From Micromussa lordhowensis (lineage: Eukaryota; Cnidaria; Anthozoa; Scleractinia; Lobophylliidae): 64,000 bases of DNA. Positions 1 through 12,076 of this stretch are shown here, piece by piece. Made by a program: the position numbers and the translations under genes. Position 1 is the stretch's first letter. Each line of letters opens with the position of its first letter. A model generated the notes under the pieces. The model saw only the letters and a list, made by a program, of their open reading frames with translations. It was not told where the DNA came from and did no database searches. The stretch spans positions 38,123,919-38,187,918 of the forward strand of contig OZ026600.1 of the NCBI GenBank assembly GCA_964020085.1, written 5' to 3'.

Positions 1-118
1 ATCGACGATAATATTTTAAATAAGACAGTTTTACATCTTAGTTTGATTTGCGGCTTGTACAAACGGAGAAACTCACTCAGTCAAGTAGAGTCCTTCAATT
101 AATATAAGTTGCGGAGTC

Positions 119-510
119 ATTGCCGGATTTCATACCGTGAGGGCCTGGGTATGAGTGCCTCTATTATGGGATTAACAACACAAGACCCATATATTCAGGA
201 AGAGCACACCAAGCTTTACAAAATCCTCAAGTTTCGTGTTAATTGGGCCAATATTGAACAAGATACAGCCATTTAAAAACTTCAAAATTTAGTAATAAAT
301 GTATGGATTGCCGGCACTTGTCCCGAAATCCATACATTTCTTTGCAAATTTTGAATGGCTATATCTTGTTCAATATTGCCCCAATTAACACGAAACTTAA
401 GGATTTTGTAAAGCTTGGTGTGCTCTTTCTAAATATATGGGTCTTGCGTTGTTAATCCCATAATACACGGACTCGTACCCAGGCCCCCACCGCATGAATT
501 CCGGCAATGG
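119..510. repeat. Long near-palindrome (foldback/MITE-like)
   Basis: The left end reads ATTGCCGGATTTCATAC and the right end is the reverse complement with few changes (GCATGAATTCCGGCAATG). The arms match almost throughout, for example CCCATATATT on the left against AATATATGGG on the right, and meet near 313. Arm length is about 190 bp. No coding capacity. Confidence 0.85.
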
Positions 511-582
511 GCAGACACGTAGAAGGGCACGTGGCTTTAGCTTTGTTTTGATCTAACGCGCCCAATAAATTTTTCTAATGAT

Positions 583-745
583 ATGGAGCGGTTTTTCAGT
601 TGAGTGTCGTAAAACCAAAACCAAACTAATAACTTATCAAAATAGATCACTCAGTCAATCTCAAATCGTAGTAAACCCAGAACCAAAACCAAAGTAATTG
701 CCTGATTCCTTTCGACACTCAATAAAAAAAACCGCTCTAATAAAA
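583..745. repeat. Short MITE, GAGCGGTTTT-type ends
   Basis: Begins GAGCGGTTTTTCAGTTGAGT and ends with the inverted version (ACTCAATAAAAAAAACCGCTC). The interior repeats AAAACCAAAACCAAA motifs. The same terminal sequence appears several times near 52.2-52.76 kb and once near 59.43 kb, so this is a dispersed family. Confidence 0.75.
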
Positions 746-1639
746 CAAGAAGAGAATGGAAATGGTTTAAGGTCAAACACCCCAAGAAAAAACGCCCCTA
801 GGATCACATGAAATTAGCTATTAAACGATGAGAGTTTTACTGAGTCACATGCTGTAGTGTTTAACTCTGCCGTGTTAGAACTATTCTTTTTTTTCAGTTC
901 GTCCCTCAGTTCCAATGGCATTGCATTGATTCATTTTACATCTTTTCAACACGTTTTGTGGCTTTCAAAGAGTTGCGTTTGTTTCAAGTGCGCAAAACAC
1001 AGAATGCGGACTGAAGACTGCACACTGCAGCCCGGGTGTAAAATGCAAACTGCAGTAAGCGCACTGTGTTCTTGCAAGCAGACTAAACCTGGACGTTAGT
1101 CAGACTAATCGGAGTGAAACTCTGTACTCTTGTGAGCCCGAGTAACACTCAGGTTAACTTGCTTATGGTTAGCTCTCAATAACGGAACACCACCAAAAAA
1201 TGCATATCTGGAGAAGCAGTCTGCAGTTTACTCCTGGTCTTTTTTTACCCACGGTCTGAGGTCTGCAGTCCGTTGTCTGCAGTCTCGTTTTACACTGACC
1301 GGTTTTCAACCGTCCAAACTCTGAGACTGTAAATGGGGATTGAGTTAAAATGCCAAGCTATATTTTCCCCCACTAATATAAACTTCGATCTACTTGAACT
1401 TCTTTGATTTACTGGCCTAATAAAAAAAAAAACTTATCAAAAACTGAAATGTTAAACAATTATCAAGAAAGGCAAACATCACCGTAACACAGACTAGACA
1501 AGTCATACATGGCTTTAATAGCACCTTTATTTATTTATTTATTTGGAAAAGACAGCAAGTCTACTTGACGTATCAACGATTGAAATGACGTTGTACGATT
1601 GAAATTTCAACATTTATACGCAGCAGCTGCAGGGTTTCA

Positions 1640-1800
1640 TTAAGGGCCAGGCAACGGACAAATTGACCGGCTGTAAGGCTGATTTTACCTGCCTGGTTTT
1701 ACCATCCGGAGGATTTTTTTCTTATAGAGAAGTTCACTTCAAAACGTTTCGCCCGCCTGTGAAAATTTCCTTTCTGCTGAAAACGTTAACGAAACCCCTG
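1640..1800. repeat. Dispersed repeat, copy 1 of 3
   Basis: Shares the ordered motifs TTACCTGCCTGG, TTCTTATAGAGAAGTTCA, TCAAAACGTTTCGCCCG and AACGAAACCCCTGCT with 4245-4395. The reverse complement of related sequence occurs at 36745-36865. No coding capacity; probably a MITE or SINE remnant. Confidence 0.65.
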
Positions 1801-1867
1801 CTTACATAGGAGACAACAGCAAAAAATGAATGGTCTTTTTTAATTTACACACCAACTGGTATTAGCT

Positions 1868-2288
1868 TAAGGTGCCCTCGAAACAGTTTCCAGTACTTTC
1901 CAAGACTAAGAGTTTGATGGGCCATCATAACCACTCTATATCAGTTGATACCAAAATCATGGTATCAAAAAACTGCCCAATCATTGGTGAGCAAGTTGCT
2001 GTCAATTTTATGGCACAATAGGTTACCATAACAATAATATGACCTGCTAAAAACACCCTTAATTTTACCTTTAAGCGCTTATAACTCGAAAACGAGCACG
2101 GTAACCCCCATTTTTTTTATTATCGAATTGTAATTAACATGATAAGATGCAACTTTTTGCAAAGTTTAAAACAATTCTACGGAGGGGGTTCAGAGCCACC
2201 TTAAATTTTCGAAACTTATAGAGTGGTTAAGACGGCCCATGAAACTCTAAGTCTTGGAAAGTACTGGAAACTGTTTCGAGCCACCTTA
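1868..2288. repeat. MITE with ~80-bp terminal inverted repeats
   Basis: The left arm (TTAGCTTAAGGTGCCCTCGA through ACCACTCTATA) is the inverted counterpart of the right arm (CTTATAGAGTGGTT through CGAGCCACCTTAA). Both arms contain the shared CAGTTTCCAGTACTTTCCAA block. The unpaired interior is AT-rich. Confidence 0.8.
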
Positions 2289-4244
2289 ATTTTCCTGATG
2301 TCGGCATCGTGGCCACTCAAAATCAATAGGCCTTATGTATGATTACGTCACATACATCGCACAAAATTCACCATCAATACTCGTTTGTGCGAAATTTTCT
2401 CAAACCTCTGGCACCTTCGTGTTATTTTCATGTGGGAATTCTCTTCGTCGTTTTGGAATTTGGTCATGATAAAATTTACAACTGGCAAACTAAGAAATTA
2501 AAATTTTTACAAGGACAAATAAGAAATGAAACCTTTTAAGGCGTTGCTTAAAAGACATGCACAATAGCAGTGCATGAAGTGTATCTTAATTTAGTCCATC
2601 TTCAACTGTTCCTCTCAGCATTATAATATATAATATTTCCCGTTTCCTAGCATCAGGCGATAGAACGTCACAAATAACTTCACACTATCCAGCCATGTCT
2701 CTTTTTCCCTTTGTCATTCAGTCCACCTATTGCCGCAATTCACAGCAGTACAAACGTAGTACAACCTCATTTGCTGCCAAAATAAATATCACAGTTAGTT
2801 TAGAGCAAGCATTTAAACAATTTTAACACTTTGTACAATCAAACCTCTTTACAGCGGCCACCTTGTGGACAGATAAAAGTAGCCTTTATAGAGAAGTGGC
2901 CATTATAGGGAGGTAGGGTGTAATCTGACACCTGTTTTCGGGGGGTGCAACATTTTTGTGTTTAAAAAATGCAGTCTGTAGCGTAGAAATACCTAACACA
3001 ATCAAAATATATCAATAAAACAAGTTTTGTGACCTTTTGCAATATACAACACAGGGCTTGGTAAACACCATTCATCAGTCGTTGATTAAGTAGCCGTTGT
3101 GGAGAGGTTATTTTGGTACTTTGAGACATGCTTTAGTTGCTATGCAAACATTGCGTGCCTACATGTATATGCAAAAAGAAATAGGTTTGTAATGTCCACA
3201 GCCCTTTGCGGATCAACAAAGTATGTTAGTATTGCAATCTATACTCATTGCTTGTTTACAATGCTATCCAAACGGAACTACAGTTCTTCTGTGTGCCTGC
3301 AAGGGTGTTAATGCACAGTGATAGTTTAACATGTTCATCTCAGTACTGTTTAATTCAAACATTCTCTTTTCTAATTTTAAATTTTAAGCAAAGAGTTATG
3401 ATAGTCTTCACCCTTTCATTCTTAAGATTGAGATCTCCATACTGATTATTGTACGAGTGCATTTTTAAGTAACTTCTGGTAGATGATCAAGGCAATCCCA
3501 AACAATATTTTTCTTTTTTCTCGCCACCTGTCTGCTAGACTCATCGTTCAGAAACGAATAAGTGATTTAATATCTGTCTATTTTTGAAATGTCATTTAGA
3601 CTTTTTGACTCAGAAGCCACATACCTCTTCAAGCACCTCTTCAGAACCTTTAATGTCATTCGCTCCCTGTTTCAGACAGCTCTATTGTTTCAAGGTTTAC
3701 TGTTTCTGTTGTTTGTTAGATATTGTTTTCTCACCCAATCATGTTACACCTCAGTATACTTTAACCCTGTATCACAATTCTTGCAATTTTCAATTCACTT
3801 GCATGTTTCTCAGCCAAGTTTTCTACTTTTCTTCCTCGAATGCCGAAGGAAAATTTTTCCAACAAAACATGCTTCCCTTCAGGACATTTTAAAAAACATA
3901 ACACTGCCCAAGCGACCCCAAGCTACAAAATAGAAAAGGCATTATTTAAATTTTGATACACTAATCAAAGCTGGGTATGCAGACTACAAGAAGAAGACAG
4001 AAGACTCACATCTGCTTTACTGGACTGTGATTGGAAGAACACTGCCTCCCTGTGACCACACCTACAGAAACCAAAAATGTCACATTATGAAGTATAACAT
4101 TTTATTTCATGTGCAAAGATTGTCATTCAAAATATTTACATTATGTTGTTTTAATGAATCACCTATGTTGGCCAACATAGTCTTGGAGCTGCCACAGCAA
4201 CATGCCACAGAAAGGAAATCTAACTCAGGGCTGAGCATCAAGTA

Positions 4245-4395
4245 AATTGTTCAGTTGTGAGGATGGTTTTGCCTGCCTGGTTTGTTAATATAGAGGAAAA
4301 GTTTTTCTTATAAAGAAGTTCAGTTCAAAACATTTTGCCCGTCTATGAAAACCAGTTGCCCTGTTGATGGAAACGTTAATGAAACCCCTGCTAAC
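4245..4395. repeat. Dispersed repeat, copy 2 of 3
   Basis: Same motif order as 1640-1800: TTGCCTGCCTGG, TTCTTATAAAGAAGTTCAG, AAAACATTTTGCCCG, AACGTTAATGAAACCCCTGC. It lies just downstream (on the minus strand) of POLR2I exon 4. Confidence 0.65.
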
Positions 4396-4434
4396 TTGTG
4401 TGCCAAGTTCAACCAAAAACTAAAGTTGACATAC

Positions 4435-4509
4435 TTTGGACATTCATGATCTTCTGTTCTTGGTAATGTAGGGTCAGCTACAACATCTGTTACAATCTGT
4501 GTTAGTTCA
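4435..4509 (-). CDS. POLR2I: POLR2I exon 4
   Basis: 75 nt that finish an Asn codon and encode [20 protein letters not shown] then HECP, matching the RPB9 linker ([10 protein letters not shown] is invariant-like) and the first Cys of zinc ribbon 2. It ends in phase 2 at donor GTATGT, so at least one further exon is required downstream. Confidence 0.95.
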
Positions 4510-7500
4510 CTGTAAAATAGAGGAACAGAAGATTTAACAGCAACCATATATCTGTACATCTACATCTACACTAAATCGTGAGATATCACACCAACTGTAA
4601 AAATCTGAATAAAAATAATACAATGGGATATTTAATAAAATCTGAATAAAACTAATACAATGCAATATTAATAACTATTAACTAACTTTGATTTAAAATT
4701 ATTTACGGATGTGGCATTCACAGTACCCTCAGGAAGAGATACTTATACTTGCCTTCTTTGTATTTTACTTTCGATCCTGGCCTTACTGTTACTGTAAACT
4801 TTATTTTTTTACTCTGAGGGAGCCCAATGTCTATAAGCCCCATGGTTTCTTTTTGGGCTTCCTCACCACTTTCATTTGCTTTTTCTGTAACTCAGTGTAT
4901 TGTTTTATCATTATTTGTATTTTGTGGTAAAGAAAAATATATAAAATGTAAGAGTTCCATACATGTACATTGATTGTTTGGGGAAAGAAAGAAAACTTAA
5001 CATCTCTCTTTGCTCTTGGAACTACAAACTTAAAAGTGTGGCTCCCACAGGTTTTTCTTTCATTATTATTTTGGTTTCAGGTGGACTTCTACTGAAAAAT
5101 CCATCAAATTATGGGAGAGTTTATACATAAAAGATAGTCTGGCGATTTTCCTTCCAGCGGCTAGGGTTTCCCGGTTATGTTCCGGCAGCATTTGTCACGC
5201 TTATGTAAGGGTTGTGGTTACACGCACAGAATTGCGCTGTCTGAACTCTCTCCAGCTTTTGAATATCCTTCTCCCATACTGCACTTCTATACTTAAGGGT
5301 TGGTCGAACTAAGGTCTTGTACGCCATATCAGGCTACAAATGCCAATAATTGAAGGGGTGCATGGAATAAAGCCCTAAGTGAATTTAGGAAAACTTTGAG
5401 TTAACCAGCATTGAAATATCTTCCAGCTATTGTTACAGTTACTCTGGTTTTCATTATTTTCTAAACAGAACTAGTAATAATTAAGAGTTCTTTTTAGACA
5501 ATAATTAGAACCAGAGTAAACTGTAACAATGGCTGGAAGGTATTTCAATCTTAGCTGCCTCAAAGCTTTCTAACAGTCACTTAGGGCTTTATTCCATTCA
5601 CCTCTTCAATTAGGGAAAGCAAAAGTGTACCTTTTGGCCAGAGAACACAACTGACATTTTTAGGGAAAAATTATTGTCTATGCAAATATACAAGTAGTCT
5701 ATGATTTGGTTACATGTACTTCTTGTTTAAAAAACCCCTACAATGTACATACATGTACATATCTAAGTCCAGTTCTGACCCCATCAGTGTCTGTCATAAA
5801 ACACAGTATGTCATTGCATGACAGAGGGAGGACCAGAATGGGTTTCTGAAAAACCCTAATGGCGAATAGCAAATAGTCCCGAATAACTTTATCATGTTAA
5901 TTGAAAACTTTCTTTGTGATATTTTACATTGTCATGTTTCCTTTTGTTCTTATAGTCAATTAGCATTTTAAGCACACTACATGTATGTATTTATGGAGGC
6001 GCGGTGGCCTCATGGTTAGTGCACTCGACTCCGGAGCGAGCGCTCCGGGTTCAAGCCCTGGCCGGGGACATTGTGTTGTGTTCTTAGGCAAGACACTTTA
6101 CTCTCACGGTGTCTCTCTCCACCCAGGTGTATAAATGGGTACCGGCGAATTTAATGCTGGGGGTAACCCTGCGATGGACTGGCATCCCATCCAGGGGGGA
6201 GTAGAAATATTCCTAGTCGCTTCATGCATGCTAGGGAAACCGGGATAAGCTCCAGCCTGATGGGCCACTTGGCTCGTATGCAGACTTACATGTATATAAT
6301 TATTCAACTCTGTACTTTGTAATTTAAACTGAAGATGACATGTACATGTATTTAAAAAAATGTTGTGTTGTTTCTTAAAATTATAACAAGAATAGCGAAT
6401 ACTACAAATAGTAATAATAGTGGCAAACAGTTGCGAATAGTGGCAAATAGGAAAGGGGAATAGTGACGAATTTGGTACCCAGTACCTTGCAGTCAACCTC
6501 GCAGCAACGTACATGTACAGTGTAGGATGCAATTTTTCTGCTAAAAAGCATAGATGCTTATCTGGACAAAATGTTTCTAAACGTAATTTCTCCTGTTTTC
6601 ACTGCTTCAAAAGCGAAATACATGTTTTCCGTTGTTATAACCGGTTTAATATCATATCAGCTCCCTAGTGTCTTTTCAGTTGATAAACTAATCACAGACT
6701 GCTTGCCTCACATTTGTATTCTATTGTTTTTTTTTTTGGTCGCATCTACATGTAATCAGTGTCAGCGGATAAACACTTTTGATCAATTTCAATGAATCCA
6801 GATCAGTGCTGAACTAAAGTGGTGACTATTAGCGACTATTTGTCACTATTCATGGCTAGTCCTTACTGTTCGACACTATTCACACTATTTGAAACTATTG
6901 GCACTATTCGAAACTATTCATACTATTGGAAACTATTCACACTATTCGAAACTATTCACACTATTCGAAACTATTCACACTATTCGAAACTATTCACACT
7001 ATTCGCTACTCGGGTTTTTCAGACAACCAACCAGAACTGGACTACACTGTCCATATTAAGAACATTATGTGGAATGCAGATTAAAAGAAAAAGAACAGTG
7101 AATCTACTGTATGAGAGATTTTTCATTGGTGAGCAGGTGTAAAGAACACTGGGATCCATTGTACTTACTTTACTTCATGAGTGATTTTGTTCACATAGAT
7201 GCAACTGTTATCTGCTTCTTGCTGATAATCACAGTTCCTACACTGAAATACATTTACACAGGATGAGTTACGAACCAGCCTTACAACCACTAACCTGTAC
7301 ATGTTACACAAAAACCCAATCAGTTAAATCAATAATTAACTGCTGTATTGGACCATACTTGATTTTACTGTAAAACAAGAACCGCGGTGCGGTTGTAAGT
7401 TTAAAAAAATGCGGTTTGTCTGCGAAACGTGACTCTCCTGCCCTTCAGCAAATATACGAAAAAAGGAGTATCTGATTACATTCTTTGCATAGCGCGAGTT

Positions 7501-10500
7501 TAGCGTGACTTGTAATCGGAGAATTTTGTTTACGTCTAATGAAAAAATACCTTGACCTTTTAATATAAATTTTACATGTGGGTTTTTGACGAGCACTAAG
7601 GCTAAGTTTTAACATTTTTCCCCAGAAAATTCCACCATTGCTTCTGGCGAACTATACACGATCTTACATTTATCACCGTTATTCCATGGCCAGACGTAAT
7701 ACCTTTTTAGTGCATTGAATATTCCCTAAGTGAACAGAAACAATGCAAACATTCCAGATTACAAAATGTTCTGTTTTACACGCAAAATGAAAATACAGCT
7801 TAACTCTGGATAATTTCAGCCTTACTAGCCAGCAGCTGGTCCCAAATTAGATGCTTTATCATTGCAAATGTCCTAACGCCCACCGCCGAAGGATGTTGGC
7901 CCAAGTTGGACCATTCCCCCATTTGGCCGCCATTTTTTTGTGTAAACAGACAAAACCCTCCTGATGGGGGGATATGACGAAAAGAGCTGAGAAATGGCCT
8001 GTAATTGGCTGATGATGACATCATCCAGTCAAGACAATTGGCCGTGGGAGTTTGGGTCTGCTTACCGACAAAAAAAAAAAACCGAAGGCAGAGCAAGAAA
8101 CCGCCCAGCCGTAATAAAGTATGGTCCAATACAGCAGTTAATTATTGATTTAACTGATTGGGTTTTTGTGTAACATGTACAGGTACATGTAGTTACTTTT
8201 ACATACCAGGGCGGTCATTACATGTAAGGGCAGTAACCCGTAACACCTGTTACAGCTGAGTATGCTTCAAAGGCCTTTGATTTATTTTGATGTTATGGGT
8301 GAAATTGTCTTTTGTTGATACAAATCACCCACAAAGTAACAAGTTTGTGATCCTGTGAGGATCAAGGCTACAGGTGACTCAAAACTTAATGACAGCCCTG
8401 CATGTAGTACTACAAATCAAACTTTCTCTTACATGTAGCTCAAATGGAAAGCCACTGGAATACTGTCATGTACATGTATATTGTTATTGCTGCGGAGCGA
8501 GCGTAGCGAGCGTAGCAGCAGTTCATAATCTAAATATAAAAGAAAGGTAGAAAAATTTGAGATTTTGCCATGCTTTTTAGCCTCGCTTTCAGCGGACCAC
8601 AATGCTTTGCGCTGTGGTAGAGCCTCGTTTTCAGCGGACCACAATGCTCTGCGCTGCGAAGAGCCTCGCTTTCAGCGGACCACAATGCACTGCGCATTGC
8701 CTCAATTCGAGACCAAGAACATAAGCAACTGAGAAGTTCTAACATAACATAACATAAGATCTTCTACACTGTCGTCTTGCTTTTTCGAGTTTCGACGCCA
8801 GTTCAGGCGAGTGCCAGGGTTCAGCCAGGGTTCAGAATGCGAATTTTCGAAATTTTTTATTTCGAGACGTTCAGATAGAGCTTTTCGAGAGCTTTGGACG
8901 TTGAAGTTTACTACACGTTAATTATTTGAAATACCCGTTGAAAAGTCCTGTCATTCTGGATTAACTTGTAGGTCAACGCGTCACGAAATAATTCACAAGG
9001 TATAGTGGTGTCATTTTATCACACATTACATGCCGCAAGATTGATTCAAATGCCTGCAAAAAAAAAGTAGAGGTCGTGTTTCTTTTCATCTGCAACGGCA
9101 AGGCGTAAGAAGCCGAAAGACTCGTTTAGCTCTGATTGGGCTGAAAAATTAGCAGAGAGTGACAAAGGCTCTTACTTCGACCAGGAGCAATGGCTAAATG
9201 AACGAGCAGCCAAGCGCCGAATGCGATTCGTCGCTTTCCTCGTCAACATGTAGCGCAAGCCGGTCAAAAATTACGGTTGAAGAACCTCTTGCAGATCTGG
9301 AAAGCACTGAAACATGGCAAAAGTTCTATGGCCACGCTATCGTAGCCGGTCAAAGACTACAGGAGAAGATCAACGAACCGGTGACCTGTCGCTTTTGTCA
9401 GGAAAGCGCAGAACTTGTGAAGAATTTAGGAAGTAAAAACGGACGTGGTTCCATTTGCATGTTTCAGTGCCAGAACGAAAGCTGTCCGTCGCACGAAACT
9501 AATCTTCCATTTCCGACGATGAAAAAAAAAGTAGGGCGCTCGCGATAAATTGTGCATCGGTTCTTGGCTTTCGAGCTATCGATGGCGGTCACGCGACAGT
9601 CTCAAAGGATTTTAGTTTTCTTGGTCTGTCGTCGATAAACAGAAAATGCAGTGTATTCCCGCCACGTCCCGCGTAAAGATTTGGCCTGCTGCAGATCAGC
9701 TGTCAAATGCCTATTGTTGTTGCAAGATGATCCCTCGCTGGTAAACATCAAAATGGATGATTAGGTGTTATAATCCTATTGCGGTTAAGATGCCGCAAAA
9801 ATATTTTGTTTCTCGGAACGAAAATTTTGGAAAGTTAAGCATACGTTTTTAACTCCAAGTCGGCAGCCCTGAACCGATTTAGCTGAAATTTGGCCAGCTT
9901 ATTGTCAGATTGTTTTTCTTGAAAAGCGTGTCGGCGATTTTTGTTTTCTTTTTCCGTTTTCGAATAATCGTCATTTTTTCGAAGGAAATGCTGATGATTT
10001 GTCCCCTCTGACTTTATCCTATTGTCACAAAAGAAACAAATAAAAACTGAGACACGGTTTTTTAGTAGAACGTGTCAAGAAGCAAATGCGATGTTTATCG
10101 TTCTCTTCCGACCATTCTTAGCGGGACTTGAGTTGACTTTACACAGACATATGTTTTCGCAAAAAAACGTCTCAATTACGCTATCTCTTACGATTTTGAG
10201 ATTTTTAAAGGAATGAGCCATAATCTGGAAATATTCAGCTTTCAGAAAATGTTTGGTTTGTTGGGGTTTATAAGAGAAATGAAAGCGCTACAGAGATCCG
10301 CGCGCGGAAGGTTCTGAAGGGTGTATATAAGGGTGTAGATAAATGTCGATTAATAGATTGATCAGGTCGATTCGCCGCAAACAGGTAACAATGTGAAGTT
10401 TTCGATAGTACTGCCACCTGCCAAAACTTGAACGTAGTTTAAGTATTTTTTCTGATAGCTTTGTCGTATACTCCTGTAGCTGCCATGTGCTTCTTGCCGA

Positions 10501-12076
10501 AGCGCCTCGGCAAATTTGACAGGCTTTCATGTGTTCGCACTTATGGACTAATTCGCATAGCTACATTCGATATTTTTTGACAAGCCGTTACCTAATCGCA
10601 CAAAATCAGTTAATTTTGTTCATGAAATCTTAAACTTATGAACTTTATTGTTGCATTATTCCTTTCAGAAATTAAACGCTGTAACTGATGACATCATGAA
10701 TTGAATATAACCACATCTTACTCAACAATTTCTGGGACTTGACCAAACAACCATTTCTACACAAGCTCTATACAATCCCTACTTCAATTTGCAAACAACA
10801 TCCCAATTTCCGCAGCACTTTCATAGCTTTGGCTACACTAGTCAGATAATCCAATACTACATTGACTACATGACATGACATGACTACAAACTCGTTGAGC
10901 ATTGTGCTCAAAGTCCCATTTGTGAATTCAAGAATATTCCAAGACTTAGTAATGTCAAATGATTTCTAAGTGTAACATTTTTGTACATCTGTTTCCTGCA
11001 ATCTTCCAGTTTTCATTGCCCCATGACACCTATTCACGTTATCAAGAATACATGTAGGTGGTCACGGTAAGACACAGTGGTTAGTTTTTGTTTGATTTCT
11101 GATCAGCTTATTCATTTTGGGATGCAAATAAATATTTTAATAGTTTTGCTCTAGTAATGGATCAAAATCTTTAATCTGATCCCAAATCGTGTGATTATCG
11201 ATATTTATTGATTATTTTGAATAACTGATTGATCAGTATCAAATTATCAAGTACTATAGATTAATTATTTAGGTTTTCAGTGATTGATTTCAATCGATTT
11301 GTTACATCCCGATAGTACATGTACACATGACATTAAACAGGTTTGATCTACAAGTACCACTGAGTAGCTGTGGGTGGTCATTCAATAGTTCATCTTGCTA
11401 ATCAAAGATAAGGTATTTTGGTTCAAAACAAAAAACAATGATTCGCATTCCATCGGGTGCCGAGACTGCACAGTATGGACTGGAAATCATCTTTAATGAG
11501 ACCCTGGGAATAACATTTTATGCTATCCACTTTCAACTGGAAACCAACTGTCACTGTACATGTATGGGCTCTTACTTGGTGTAGAAGACACAGCTGACGT
11601 AAAACAATAAAGACCAAAACGACAAAAGAACGAGGAAAACAATAAAAACAATACATATGTGAGGCAGTGTTCTTGTGACGTGTCCTGTGTCTTCTACACC
11701 AAGAGAGGGAGCCACTGTATGTAGCTAACAAAATTTAATCAACTGGAAATTAAATACTTACTGCATACAATAAGATCTTGTTATCTTTGTCTTCCTTGGG
11801 ATACAACATGTTGTTGCTGAAGAAGAAAAAGAATGATCATCAGTTTTATACAGTGTAACCCAAAGGTTGAAACTACCACGGCAGCGAATTTCATTGAAGC
11901 TCTAACTCCAATTTCGCAGTAAAAGAGTACAACCATGTTTACTACTATCGTTAACGATGCCGGTACGTTAGGTAACTTGAAGTACTAATGTAGCGAGGGA
12001 CAAAATCTTACCATTCCTGACAGAATTTGATGCCCACAAAACCTGGTCCATCGTCTAAACGACCTCGGGTATTCAT
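4435..12076 (-). CDS. POLR2I: RNA polymerase II subunit RPB9 (3'-truncated in this window)
   Basis: Core subunit of RNA polymerase II, acting in the nucleus in start-site selection, elongation and proofreading. Four coding exons on the minus strand join in consistent phase: 12076-12012 ([21 protein letters not shown]), 11816-11762 ([18 protein letters not shown]), 7242-7169 ([20 protein letters not shown]) and 4509-4435 ([20 protein letters not shown], then HECP). Together they give 89 residues of a family of about 125. The first zinc ribbon is complete, with the FCQEC pair and the CRNC pair; only the first Cys of the second ribbon (HECPK) is visible. The missing part is the roughly 36-residue C-terminal ribbon ending in a CGHRW-type motif. 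I searched the minus strand below 4435 by eye and did not find it, so the last exon is probably outside the window. Introns are 195 bp, 4.5 kb and 2.7 kb. The start is the first ATG before the conserved PGFVGI motif. Confidence 0.95.
5348..5612. repeat. Palindromic MITE in a POLR2I intron
   Basis: The left part (AATTGAAGGGGTGCATGGAA, then TAAAGCCCTAAGTGA) is inverted at the right end (TCACTTAGGGCTTTATTCCA, then CACCTCTTCAATT). The inner ends also pair (GTTACAGTTACTCTGGTT against AACCAGAGTAAACTGTAAC). Loop near 5475. Confidence 0.8.
5994..6288 (+). mobile_element. tRNA-derived SINE, apparently full length
   Basis: The head resembles a tRNA with pol III promoter boxes: an A-box-like GTGGCCTCATGGTTAGTGC near 6004 and a B-box-like GGGTTCAAGCCC near 6048. 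The body contains GCAAGACACTTTACTCTCAC, GGTACCGGCGAATTTAATGC and CTGCGATGGACTGGCATCCC. Body fragments recur at 47934-48090 (inverted), 49079-49300 and 59495-59620, showing a dispersed family. It lies inside a POLR2I intron. Confidence 0.85.
6838..7012. repeat. Tandem repeat of ~19-20 bp, ACTATTCGAAACTATTCAC type
   Basis: Several near-identical copies of CACTATTCGAAACTATT run from about 6880 to 7008, with degenerate copies on the left. Inverted counterparts (GCGAATAGTGGCAAATAG and similar) occur at 5860-5890 and 6395-6450. The whole 5.86-7.01 kb block may therefore be one degraded foldback unit into which the SINE inserted. Confidence 0.7.
7169..7242 (-). CDS. POLR2I: POLR2I exon 3
   Basis: 74 nt encoding [20 protein letters not shown] followed by THEV, the second CxxC pair and the inter-domain segment of RPB9. 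Acceptor is TTTCAG and donor is GTAAGT after two bases of the next codon. A 67-bp inverted repeat arm begins only about 50 bp upstream of this acceptor. Confidence 0.95.
7294..8183. mobile_element. Non-autonomous DNA element with 67-bp perfect terminal inverted repeats
   Basis: Positions 7294-7360 and 8117-8183 are perfect inverted copies, each beginning CCTGTACATGTTACACAAAA from its outer end. The 890-bp unit encodes no recognisable transposase: the 109-residue minus-strand open frame has no family motif. It sits in POLR2I intron 2, about 50 bp from exon 3. Arm identity suggests a recent insertion or recent homogenisation. Confidence 0.75.
8579..8700. repeat. Three tandem copies of a ~41-bp unit
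   Basis: Units start at 8579, 8621 and 8662, each with AGCCTCG, TTTCAGCGGACCACAATGC and a TGCGC tail. The spacing is 42 and 41 bp. It is preceded near 8492 by GCGGAGCGAGCGTAGCGAGC. No coding meaning seen. Confidence 0.8.
9050..9690 (+). pseudogene. Mutator-like transposase N-terminal fragment, frameshifted
   Basis: A degraded reading frame begins near MPAKK at 9050 and continues through a 116-residue frame (9198-9548). That frame carries a zinc-binding-like pair CRFCQE and [10 protein letters not shown] followed by NLPFPTM. A frameshift in the poly-A run near 9530 separates it from a continuation reading [20 protein letters not shown] and [12 protein letters not shown]. This order resembles the N-terminal part of Mutator-like transposase-domain proteins common in cnidarian genomes (family assignment from recall). 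There is no catalytic DDE region. It lies in POLR2I intron 2. Confidence 0.6.
9691..11761. other. POLR2I intron 2 remainder, nothing recognised
   Basis: AT-rich intronic sequence. Short open frames at 10022-10216, 10288-10530 and 11423-11731 show no conserved motif or splice structure that I can support. Confidence 0.5.
11762..11816 (-). CDS. POLR2I: POLR2I exon 2
   Basis: 55 nt that complete the split Cys codon and encode [18 protein letters not shown], the strongly conserved loop between the two CxxC pairs of zinc ribbon 1. Acceptor is CTTCAG and donor is GTAAGT. Confidence 0.94.
12012..12076 (-). CDS. POLR2I: POLR2I exon 1 (start codon exon)
   Basis: 65 nt reading [21 protein letters not shown] and ending in phase 2, with donor GTAAGA just after the first two bases of a Cys codon. 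The conserved GFVGI and FCQEC motifs of RPB9 fix the frame. Confidence 0.93.

Larger units (their letters stand above)
1..4434. other. Repeat-rich intron or 3' flank of POLR2I, no exon recognised
   Basis: No convincing coding exon. The open frames here are short and show no splice-bounded conserved motif. The stretch contains several foldback elements, listed separately at 119-510, 583-745 and 1868-2288, and two copies of a dispersed repeat. It is probably the last intron of POLR2I if the missing C-terminal exon lies off the left edge. Confidence 0.5.

Noticed and set aside
857..1099. 80-codon open frame near the left edge as the missing POLR2I exon or another gene
   Set aside because: It is on the opposite strand from POLR2I and shows no zinc-ribbon motif or other family signature.
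10288..10530. Minus-strand frame with [11 protein letters not shown], suggesting a zinc finger
   Set aside because: Only one Cys pair, no following metal ligands, and no conserved neighbouring exon.
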